NCBI GenBank assembly: GCA_022563625.1
Contig: JADFNA010000147.1
Coordinates: 1-5,477 of the forward strand
Length of the DNA: 5,477 nt
Direction of reading: 5' to 3'
DNA from: Candidatus Zixiibacteriota bacterium
GTDB taxonomy: Bacteria > Zixibacteria > MSB-5A5 > GN15 > JACZUZ01
Shown here: one piece after another, positions 1 to 4,963 of the stretch
Position numbering within the stretch: the stretch's first letter is position 1
How the letters are laid out: every line of letters starts with the position of its first letter
Position numbers and translations under genes: made by a program
Notes under the pieces: generated by a model
What the model was told of the DNA's origin: nothing
Database searches by the model: none
Seen by the model: only the letters and a program-made list of their open reading frames with translations

Positions 1-261
1 GAAGTATCTATGGTGATCCTTGGCCATTTCACCAATGAAGGTGGGATGCCAAGCACTGTCATTTCGATGGAAACGAGTCTAATCAAACAGGTGGGATTTT
101 TGAAACTACCCATGAGCCATCACCCTATCGCAGTTGCTTTTCGCGAGTCTAGATCTGGGGAACTCATTAACGAACGAGGCTATTACATTGGTCCTTTTAG
201 CAGATCTCCTGAAATTGATGTGACTGCCGCCGCGTCGATTCGAGGGCGAATCAGTTACTAA
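1..261 (+). CDS. C-terminal end of an unassigned protein (5' truncated by window)
   Basis: The reading frame is open from the first base of the window to a TAA at 259-261, giving 86 residues; an internal ATG at 10 is not needed if the gene begins upstream. The residues have a protein-like mix of hydrophobic and charged positions, with a Gly-Gly-Met-Pro-Ser-Thr turn near the start and a Ser-His-His-Pro stretch in the middle. I recognise no family. The stretch is visibly more AT-rich than the genes that follow and is not part of the glycosyltransferase downstream, so it may sit on the other side of a rearrangement or assembly junction. An open run of this length could also occur by chance, so the call is tentative. 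Confidence 0.35.
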   Translation, partial: EVSMVILGHFTNEGGMPSTVISMETSLIKQVGFLKLPMSHHPIAVAFRESRSGELINERGYYIGPFSRSPEIDVTAAASIRGRISY

Positions 262-352
262 GAAGCTAAACGATTCATATCAGATTAGGATACGTTGGCG
301 GGCGCTGGGGCAGGGAGTTCAGGAAACCTTTTTCACTCGTTCTCTGCGCGCC
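262..352 (+). other. Broken N-terminal side of the glycosyltransferase; junction region
   Basis: This stretch lies between the stop of the upstream open frame and the first ATG of the glycosyltransferase. In the frame starting at 289 it reads Asp-Thr-Leu-Ala-Gly-Ala-Gly-Ala-Gly-Ser-Ser-Gly-Asn-Leu-Phe-His-Ser, which resembles the segment of WbuB-like GT4 enzymes that follows the DLWP motif. The clearly homologous LRAMMRFLYRRAD segment is one frame over. A frameshift near 337-345 is the simplest reading. A TAG sits just before, at 286-288, about where DLWP would be expected, so homology appears to run out there. Confidence 0.45.
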
Positions 353-1081
353 ATGATGCGCTTTCTGTATCGCCGCGCCGACAGGATTGTCACAGTGACA
401 TCAGGAATAAACGACTATTTGCGTGAATCGGGCATTCCAGCCGCACGCTTGGTGACCGTAAAATCCGGTGTGGGTGATGATTTCATTCACGGGCATTCAA
501 ACGGAATCCGTGTCAAGTTTGGCTGGGAGGGTAAGTTCCTGGTTATTTATTCTGGCACACTTGGCTGGGTGCGGCCGCTGGAGACGATTGTCGAATCCGC
601 CAAACTTCTGGCAGAGAGTCCTGACATACATTTTGTGTTTGTTGGAGACGGACAAAAGCGTGCGGAATTAGAAACTCTGGCAGAGCGCCACGGACTCAGC
701 AATGTTACTTTCACCGGTTTACAGCCGCTTGAGCACATTCCATATTTCCTGCGGGCCGGTGATGTGCTGGTCGAGTGTCTCAAAGAAGTGAATGTGGCGC
801 GTATGGCTGTGCCTTCCAAAATGTTTGAATACATGGCTTCCGGCAAGCCGATAGCGCTCGGTTGTCCGGAAGGTGAGGCCTCAGCGCTTTTGCGCACTGC
901 CGGTGGAGCGCTGACGTATCCTTCAAACGACGCACGCAGTCTTGCCGATTTAATTCTGAAACTTCGTTCGGGGGCAATTGATGGCGATCAACTCGGGCGG
1001 GGGTATCACGAGTTTATCCGCCGGAACCATTCGCGCCAGATATGGGGCGAAAAATATCTGGAGATGATTGACCGGCTTTGA
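353..1081 (+). CDS. GT4-family (WbuB-like) glycosyltransferase, N-terminally truncated
   Basis: This is the C-terminal, nucleotide-sugar-binding half of a retaining GT-B glycosyltransferase of family GT4, of the kind that adds sugars to lipid-linked O-antigen or capsule precursors at the inner face of the membrane. Residues 3-12 (RFLYRRADRI) and 15-22 are the usual linker into the second Rossmann domain. Residues 63-70 (LVIYSGTLG), 95-100 (FVFVGDG) and 117-122 (NVTFTG) are its core strands. Residues 153-167 (VPSKMFEYMASGKPI) carry the donor-binding helix, with the Glu of the FEYMA motif. Whole enzymes have about 400 residues; here 242 remain, and the acceptor-binding N-terminal half is absent, with coding similarity continuing slightly upstream in another frame. 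The family is firm; an active product is unlikely. It may be a pseudogene. It converges on the minus-strand gene that ends at 1146. Confidence 0.85.
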   Translation: MMRFLYRRADRIVTVTSGINDYLRESGIPAARLVTVKSGVGDDFIHGHSNGIRVKFGWEGKFLVIYSGTLGWVRPLETIVESAKLLAESPDIHFVFVGDGQKRAELETLAERHGLSNVTFTGLQPLEHIPYFLRAGDVLVECLKEVNVARMAVPSKMFEYMASGKPIALGCPEGEASALLRTAGGALTYPSNDARSLADLILKLRSGAIDGDQLGRGYHEFIRRNHSRQIWGEKYLEMIDRL

Positions 1082-1145
1082 TTCTGTTCGGGTCCTTGCG
1101 GCTTTCACAATAGCAATGGTGATGACAGTGACCGATGAGTTCGAG

Positions 1146-2267
1146 TTAGCCGGCGAACAGGGCAAGCGTTTTGAATCCGGTGTTACGTTCAAACTCTTCA
1201 CGGTCTGATTCACATTCCACTATAACAGTAATCTCCGATTCCAATTCCCTCAGGCCTACATCGCCCGGCGCGCGCCATTCGTGTTCGGATATCCAGCGCC
1301 CCGAAGCGCCCTCGGCATGGACAAAGCGCCGCCGGCTGGCCGGCATCTTTCTGACCTGGTCCGCCGAAAGATACAGAACTTTCCGAATACCTACTTTCTC
1401 CGAAGCGCTGAGGGAGATGGCGACGCCGAACGGCTCACAGGTCATTTCACGATAGCGCGCACGATAGCGCATCATATTGATTGACCGGGCGGCGCCTGCC
1501 GAAGTGAAAGCGCTGAATTTTTCATTGTCCGGGGAGTGTCTCGCCGAGCCCCGGATGAGTTTTTCCCGAAGTATGCGCATCAATGTCTTCCTCGCGGAAC
1601 GCGGGTAATTTTTGCCTGAACTCATGATATCAGAATAATAATCTGCGCAGATTTCTCCCGGCCAGGGAGCGCTGGACGAGCGCGTCCAGTGAATGAGGTG
1701 GTCCTGCAGGCGCTTTTCAGTTTCTCTGTTTAGCGACCGCAGGCGATAGTCACGGGCTATGGCAGTCGGCTGTGACACATAGGGAACTAGATATTCACGG
1801 TCCACTTTTTTCGATGTTTCTCCAGGCGCCATAATGTTTTTGTCCATAAATCCGCCGGGTCGGATAGATATGGGATAGATTATATCCGCCTTGCCAAGGA
1901 TCGCAATATCACGAGCGTGAGAAGCTGAGAGGGCAGTCTCAGTTTTCAGAACGTCAGTTTTTATAACATTGAGGCGCAGCCTTGCGGCGGACAGATTATA
2001 GTGATGAGAAACGTACTCTTCAATTTCACTCTCAGATTCTCCATAAGGCCCGGCTTGCTCTTGATGCAGCATAACTTCAATATCTGCGCCCGCGCGGCAA
2101 AGCGCTGTCAGGGTCAGCTCGTGTGCGGCGCTTCCCAGTGAGCATAAGAAATGTGCGTCCGGAGTTAGAGCAAGAGCTTCGACTGCGTGACATGTGGCGC
2201 TCACCCAGGAAGAAGCTTCTGTGGGGCGAAGGGGTTGTCGGGAATGTACCAAGGCAATGAGAGACAT
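1146..2267 (-). CDS. Uncharacterised 373-residue protein, SLOG/DprA-like N-terminus
   Basis: I cannot assign a named family. Three regions can be seen. Residues 1-70 begin IALVHSR, followed by a helix, then FLCSLGSAAHELTLTALCRAGA and the strand IEVML. This is the order seen in SLOG/DprA-type Rossmann folds (VGSR, SG-A-GID-AAH, IAVL), which bind nucleotides or single-stranded DNA. Residues 127-139 (ADIIYPISIRPGG) fit the later strand and loop of that fold. Residues 170-260 are helical and rich in Arg and Lys. Residues 265-350 form a second alpha/beta part containing EPFGVAIS, then EHEWRAPGDVGL and ITVIVE, a pattern I associate with uncharacterised domains bearing an E-x-EWR motif. No signal peptide or membrane segment is visible, so it is probably cytoplasmic. 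The ATG at 2267 follows a good promoter with a leader of about 30 bases, but has no clear Shine-Dalgarno. The function is inferred weakly. Confidence 0.75.
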   Translation of the reverse strand: MSLIALVHSRQPLRPTEASSWVSATCHAVEALALTPDAHFLCSLGSAAHELTLTALCRAGADIEVMLHQEQAGPYGESESEIEEYVSHHYNLSAARLRLNVIKTDVLKTETALSASHARDIAILGKADIIYPISIRPGGFMDKNIMAPGETSKKVDREYLVPYVSQPTAIARDYRLRSLNRETEKRLQDHLIHWTRSSSAPWPGEICADYYSDIMSSGKNYPRSARKTLMRILREKLIRGSARHSPDNEKFSAFTSAGAARSINMMRYRARYREMTCEPFGVAISLSASEKVGIRKVLYLSADQVRKMPASRRRFVHAEGASGRWISEHEWRAPGDVGLRELESEITVIVECESDREEFERNTGFKTLALFAG

Positions 2268-2305
2268 TGTGATGTTACCGCCGATGCGGAATTGATTGCA
2301 TTCAA

Positions 2306-2334
2306 ATTATACATCCGAGCGTTTCATACCGCAA
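2306..2334 (-). promoter_or_regulatory. Sigma70-like promoter for the 373-residue minus-strand gene
   Basis: Read on the minus strand, the -35 is TTGCGG (2334-2329), the spacer is exactly 17 bases, and the -10 is a perfect TATAAT (2311-2306). Transcription would start near 2299, about 30 bases before the ATG at 2267. The -35 matches the consensus at only 3 of 6 positions. Confidence 0.55.
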
Positions 2335-2357
2335 CCCGGCAAGCGCACAAAAAGTCA

Positions 2358-2386
2358 TTGTCACTTTGGCAGCCATAAGCTACTAT
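2358..2386 (+). promoter_or_regulatory. Sigma70-like promoter for the 255-residue plus-strand gene
   Basis: The -35 TTGTCA (2358-2363, 5 of 6 matches) and the -10 TACTAT (2381-2386, 4 of 6) are separated by 17 bases. The predicted start near 2393 leaves a leader of about 98 bases before the ATG at 2491. Its -35 lies 23 bases from the -35 of the opposing promoter, so the two polymerase sites are back to back. Confidence 0.45.
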
Positions 2387-2426
2387 CAATACGGGCCTCG
2401 TGGATCGTAGTAATCTCGAAAGGGTT

Positions 2427-2439
2427 GATCTGCCAGATC
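2427..2439. repeat. 13-bp perfect palindrome GATCTG-C-CAGATC, possible operator
   Basis: Two 6-base arms mirror each other around a single C. The site lies in the leader of the plus-strand gene, about 34 bases after the predicted transcription start, where a bound protein could block elongation. No regulator is identified for it, and a short palindrome can occur by chance. Confidence 0.3.
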
Positions 2440-2472
2440 GATTGTTAGGATGCCCAGCGGATGCCCGGCTGC

Positions 2473-2480
2473 AAAAGGGA
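2473..2480 (+). promoter_or_regulatory. Ribosome binding site that favours the ATG at 2491
   Basis: AAAAGGGA ends 10 bases before the ATG at 2491. The in-frame ATG at 2461, ten codons earlier, has no comparable site, so 2491 is the preferred start of the gene. Confidence 0.55.
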
Positions 2481-2490
2481 CTACAGCAAT

Positions 2491-3258
2491 ATGAATTTTG
2501 GCAAAAAGATGCAACAATTCTACCGGGGCCTTGGCCCGGCATTGTGGGACATTCCCGGTCTCACGCAGCCGGAGCGCACAGGCGCTCTGGAATTGCCATA
2601 TATTGGCTCACGCTACGCCAGCGGGGGAGTGATGTTTTTGCAGAGTGACGAGCAAAACATTTCGCCGGTTTCATTACTCAGCCAGGGGGTCGAGGAAGTT
2701 GTCCAGACTGCAAAAGGCGCGCTGGACTTTTTATTTGTGACGGCCCTGGCGGCGATATTTCTGGAACATTACGGATTGGAGAAGCCTGCGACTCAGCGCG
2801 TGGATTATGCTGATCTGAATCTCAGCAATTCCGCCGGAATAAGCGGATTTGTCAGTTCACTTGACGAGATAGCGTTCGGACGCACGAGCCAGGCCCATCC
2901 GGGAGCGTTGAGTGACGAACAGCGCCGGATGTTTCATGAGCGGTGGCTAAAGCGCGTTCTATCGGGGCAGATCAAAATACTGCGGCCATTTTATTTTGTG
3001 CTGTTCGGAAAAAGCGCTGCGGCCTGGGAAATTGTGAGCCATGCTTGCGGGGCGACAGCCTGGCGAAGGGAAACCGGGGTTACCAGTATCGGGCACATTA
3101 TAGCGTTACATGAGCGGCAACTGGTTCACGAAGTAATTTTTGTCGAACAGACCCCGGCAAATGCTGAGGAACTCAAAGACCAGGTGGCGGAATTTCGCAG
3201 GTTTATCGAGGGAGGTTTTTTGCTTGGCCGGGAACCGTTCAGTTTTGTGACGCAATAG
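2491..3258 (+). CDS. Uncharacterised 255-residue protein, possible remote UDG-fold member
   Basis: I recognise no named family. The start at 2491 is chosen for its Shine-Dalgarno; an in-frame ATG at 2461 would add ten residues. The order of elements recalls the uracil-DNA glycosylase superfamily. Residues 36-38 (PYI) precede a strand, GVMFLQ (46-51), at the place of motif 1. Residues 74-92 are helical. VDYADLNLSNS (104-114) resembles the strand carrying the family's Asn. WLKRVLSGQIKILRPFYFVLFGKSAAAWEIV (152-182) closely fits the helix, strand and Gly-Lys-x-Ala turn common to these proteins. HEVIFVEQTP (213-222) sits where the strand ending in HPS is expected. Neither the GxxP of motif 1 nor the HPS of motif 2 is present, so glycosylase activity is doubtful. 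It is probably cytoplasmic and is divergent from the gene at 1146-2267. The fold is an inference; that the gene is real is well supported. Confidence 0.7.
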   Translation: MNFGKKMQQFYRGLGPALWDIPGLTQPERTGALELPYIGSRYASGGVMFLQSDEQNISPVSLLSQGVEEVVQTAKGALDFLFVTALAAIFLEHYGLEKPATQRVDYADLNLSNSAGISGFVSSLDEIAFGRTSQAHPGALSDEQRRMFHERWLKRVLSGQIKILRPFYFVLFGKSAAAWEIVSHACGATAWRRETGVTSIGHIIALHERQLVHEVIFVEQTPANAEELKDQVAEFRRFIEGGFLLGREPFSFVTQ

Positions 3259-3301
3259 GCCGCCCCGGTGTCGGCCGCGCTTCACTGTCATAGCTTGTGT
3301 T

Positions 3302-3321
3302 TCAGCGGTTGCTGAGATTTT
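3302..3321 (+). terminator. Weak hairpin with short T run after the 255-residue gene
   Basis: TCAGC (3302-3306) and GCTGA (3311-3315) form a 5-bp stem around a GGTT loop, followed by GATTTT. It lies 44 bases past the stop at 3256-3258, between two converging genes. The stem is short, so termination would be weak. A second possible stem, GGCCG with CGGCC at 3258-3276, lacks a T run. Confidence 0.3.
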
Positions 3322-3346
3322 CAAGAAAAAACATCCGGTTGAATAA

Positions 3347-3829
3347 TTATCCTCTCCAGCCTGCGGCGCGGGTATGCGGGATATTACTGAACTCAGTGTT
3401 GTTATCGGTGACGCCGCGCTTAAAATCTTCGAACACTTTGCGCTGAGAGCGGGACAGACTGTGATAGTAATCCATAAAGTCATGCAGCCGCTGTGCGGAG
3501 GTTGGCGAGAGTCCGTGCTCGATCTGGCAGGTGTCTTGTTCGGCGATATCTTTCGGCAGCCCGAGCGCCAGCGAAAAGAAATCCACCAGGTCCTTATGGC
3601 GATGGGCGATTTCACGCGCCACAGTCTTCCCCAGCCGGGTGAGTTCGACTGAGCCGCGTGAAGGGTGGTTGACCAGTCCCATAGCGGTCAGGCGCTGTAT
3701 TGTGCGCGTAACTGTTGGCAGCTTTGTGCCCAGCGACTTAGCGATATCTGTGACGCGGGGTTTGAGCGGAGACAGCTTTTTTTCCAGCGACAGGGTTGTT
3801 TCAAGGTAGTCCTCCTGCGCGGTGGTCAA
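3347..3829 (-). CDS. DtxR/MntR-family metal-dependent transcriptional repressor
   Basis: This is a 160-residue cytoplasmic repressor that binds Fe(II) or Mn(II) and then DNA to control metal uptake genes. Residues 6-17 (EDYLETTLSLEK) open the family's N-terminal helix. A winged helix-turn-helix spans 24-65, with VTDIAKSLGTKLPTVTRTIQ as the recognition part and GSVELTRLGK as the wing. The dimerisation and metal domain follows (66-120). Likely metal ligands by alignment to MntR and DtxR are Asp7, Glu10, His78, Cys101, Glu104 and His105 (CQIEH). Asp7 is as in MntR, and Cys101 is as in DtxR/IdeR, so the metal preference is unclear. There is no SH3-like third domain, which matches the short MntR-type proteins. 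The start is a TTG with no strong Shine-Dalgarno; alignment with MntR's N-terminus supports it, and a stop lies ten codons upstream. The repeat-rich DNA upstream suggests autoregulation. Confidence 0.85.
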   Translation of the reverse strand: MTTAQEDYLETTLSLEKKLSPLKPRVTDIAKSLGTKLPTVTRTIQRLTAMGLVNHPSRGSVELTRLGKTVAREIAHRHKDLVDFFSLALGLPKDIAEQDTCQIEHGLSPTSAQRLHDFMDYYHSLSRSQRKVFEDFKRGVTDNNTEFSNIPHTRAAGWRG

Positions 3830-3875
3830 GGTTTCGACACGTTGTTTTTGAATTTGTCAGGCCCTTTCGTGTGTC

Positions 3876-3926
3876 CTCAGCGGTTCGCTATCTGTGTTCT
3901 CTCTCTCTCAGGTTTTTTCCGCTGAG
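3876..3926. repeat. 8-bp inverted repeat in the regulator's leader
   Basis: CTCAGCGG (3876-3883) is mirrored exactly by CCGCTGAG (3919-3926) across 35 bases. Depending on where transcription starts it could be a protein-binding pair or a long-loop stem in the leader RNA of the minus-strand regulator. Confidence 0.4.
3898..3909. repeat. (TC)6 dinucleotide tract upstream of the regulator
   Basis: Six TC units in a row (GA on the regulator's strand) lie about 70 bases before its TTG start, inside the inverted repeat. Such tracts can change length by slippage; six units is short. Confidence 0.5.
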
Positions 3927-3962
3927 CGCTAATGTAAAATTACCTGAAAGTAATTACCTGAG
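3907..3962. promoter_or_regulatory. Candidate DtxR/MntR-type operator repeats
   Basis: AATTACCTGA occurs twice in direct orientation, at 3938-3947 and 3952-3961, with a 14-base period. An inverted half-site CTCAGGT (3907-3913) mirrors ACCTGAG (3956-3962). The AGGT/ACCT core with AT-rich flanks resembles the half-sites of DtxR-family boxes. The position, between the divergent regulator and the plus-strand genes, suits autoregulation and control of the neighbours. The repeats are seen directly; the binding protein is inferred. Confidence 0.5.
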
Positions 3963-4030
3963 GATAATAAAAGTTTGACAATCGGATGTCAAGACCTGCC
4001 TTTGAAGGCCATCAGTAAAGGCATAACTGC

Positions 4031-4237
4031 TTGTGGTACAATGCATTGCTTGGCCTGAACTGCCCTCTCTGGTCCGATTGCCCATTCTTGACAGCGGGTG
4101 ACGCAGGCGCTTGTTTGGGCAAGGGGCGCTGTGAAAGCTACTGTCTGAGCGCTGGAATCGCGTCGGTTGAGATTTTCTCGGTCAGGGAAACTCAGGCAGA
4201 GCCGCTCTTAACGGTATCACGAAAGTATTCGACAGGA
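4031..4237 (+). pseudogene. Cysteine-rich FeoA-like stretch, in frame with endonuclease V
   Basis: The frame is open from just after a TAA at 4016-4018, and a TTG at 4031 sits 9 bases after AAAGG, so a start here is possible. The 69 residues hold five cysteines (at 11, 17, 29, 35 and 39). The segment from FLTAGDAGAC through SAGIASVEIFS to AEPLLTVS follows, with gaps, the FeoA order of L-x-x-G-x-x-G, L-G-I-x-x-G-x-x-V and a final G-x-P-L-x-V. FeoA is the small SH3-like partner of the FeoB ferrous iron transporter and is often regulated by DtxR-type proteins, which fits the neighbouring gene. Expected glycines are missing and the end is lost, so it looks like a decayed FeoA gene or a domain fused to the next gene. 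It may instead be non-coding leader. Low certainty. Confidence 0.3.
4034..4042 (+). promoter_or_regulatory. Extended -10 promoter candidate (TGGTACAAT)
   Basis: TG at 4034-4035 and TACAAT at 4037-4042 form an extended -10; no -35 is seen at the usual distance. A start near 4049 would give endonuclease V a leader of about 190 bases and would bypass the TTG at 4031. A TTGACA at 3975-3980 has no good -10 partner. Confidence 0.3.
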
Positions 4238-4957
4238 ATGAAGCCGACAATCGTTCATAACTGGCCGCGCCGTCTTTCGGATGCGGCGCAGATACAGCGC
4301 GGCACATTAGCGCCGCTGATTGATTTGTACGGAACTCCGCCGGACGAGGGGCTGATTCTGGGCATTGAATGCGTCTTCCATGAATCTTTCGGAAAAGTGT
4401 ACTGCTCCGCGGTTTTGATGCGCTATCCGGGGTTCACGGAGATTGAGCGGAGCCTCGGAGAGGATGACATTCCTTTCCCATACGCTCTTGAGTTATCATC
4501 TTTTCGCGAGGGCAAGGTAATTTGCAAGACTCTCGAAAAGATCAAGGCCACTCCCGATTTGATCATGATTCACGGTGACGGCGTCAACTCCCCGAGCGGA
4601 ATCGGGGTCGCCGTTCATATCGGAATTATATTCAATATAGCAAGTATAGGCTGCTTCCGTCGTTTTCGCACGGGCGAGAGGCCGAGAGTGGCGCGGAAAA
4701 AGGGATCGGTCAGGAAAATAGTGCGCGACAAGCGTGAGATTGCCGCCGTTTTCAGAAGCAAGTTTCAAGTCAAACCCATATATATATCACCGGGGTATAA
4801 GGTTGGATTGGATGATTCGGTTCGGATTGTACAGTCAATGCTGCGCGGGTTTCGCATGCCCGAACCGATTCGCGTGCCTCACCTGTTGGTGATGCGTCAC
4901 AAGTCCGCTGTAGAAAAGGCAGATAAGCCGGCCGAAGTAGTCCGGGACGGAGGGTGA
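4238..4957 (+). CDS. nfi: Endonuclease V homologue with substituted active site
   Basis: Endonuclease V normally nicks DNA or RNA near deoxyinosine or inosine with Mg2+. The 239 residues match the family's length and its order of motifs. HNW and the following helix (7-20) form the start, LILGIECVF (39-47) is the first catalytic strand, and FPYALELSSFREG (80-92) is the wedge with FRE. PDLIMIHGDGVNSP (106-119), GVAVHIG (123-129), SIGCFRR (136-142), KPIYISPGYKVGLDDSVRIV (179-198) and RMPEPIRVPH (206-215) complete it. The Tyr82 wedge and Glu91 are kept. Against the Thermotoga enzyme, Asp43 is Glu44, Asp110 is His112, His116 is Ser118, Lys139 is Arg141 and His214 is Tyr187, so classical cleavage is unlikely. 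The ATG at 4238 is chosen by homology; AGGA touches it, which is too close for a normal ribosome site. The frame is open upstream to 4019. It lies 6 bases before the M20 gene, probably in one operon. Confidence 0.85.
   Translation: MKPTIVHNWPRRLSDAAQIQRGTLAPLIDLYGTPPDEGLILGIECVFHESFGKVYCSAVLMRYPGFTEIERSLGEDDIPFPYALELSSFREGKVICKTLEKIKATPDLIMIHGDGVNSPSGIGVAVHIGIIFNIASIGCFRRFRTGERPRVARKKGSVRKIVRDKREIAAVFRSKFQVKPIYISPGYKVGLDDSVRIVQSMLRGFRMPEPIRVPHLLVMRHKSAVEKADKPAEVVRDGG
4949..4954 (+). promoter_or_regulatory. Ribosome binding site of the M20 gene
   Basis: GGAGGG ends 9 bases before the ATG at 4964 and overlaps the end of the endonuclease V gene, which fixes the M20 start and points to translation from a shared transcript. 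Confidence 0.65.
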
Positions 4958-4963
4958 TAGGAC

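Noticed and set aside
1..261. Resemblance of the first open frame to the glycine/proline reductase B-type segment (E-x-GIP-x-x-x-I, then VG and HP)
   Set aside because: Only a few scattered residues match and the expected following motifs are not seen; too weak to name.
547..897. Minus-strand open frame within the glycosyltransferase
   Set aside because: Shadow frame over a clearly homologous plus-strand gene; its residues show no family features.
1082..1145. Terminator between the converging glycosyltransferase and SLOG-like genes
   Set aside because: No stem followed by a T run is visible in either direction.
2400..2648. GTG-started open frame of 82 residues across the leader of the 255-residue gene
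   Set aside because: It overlaps the better-supported gene in another frame and has no ribosome site.
3106..3615. Minus-strand open frame of 169 residues
   Set aside because: It overlaps the regulator and the 255-residue gene in other frames, and its composition looks non-coding.
3975..3980. Perfect TTGACA as the -35 of a plus-strand promoter
   Set aside because: No -10-like hexamer occurs at 16-18 bases downstream.
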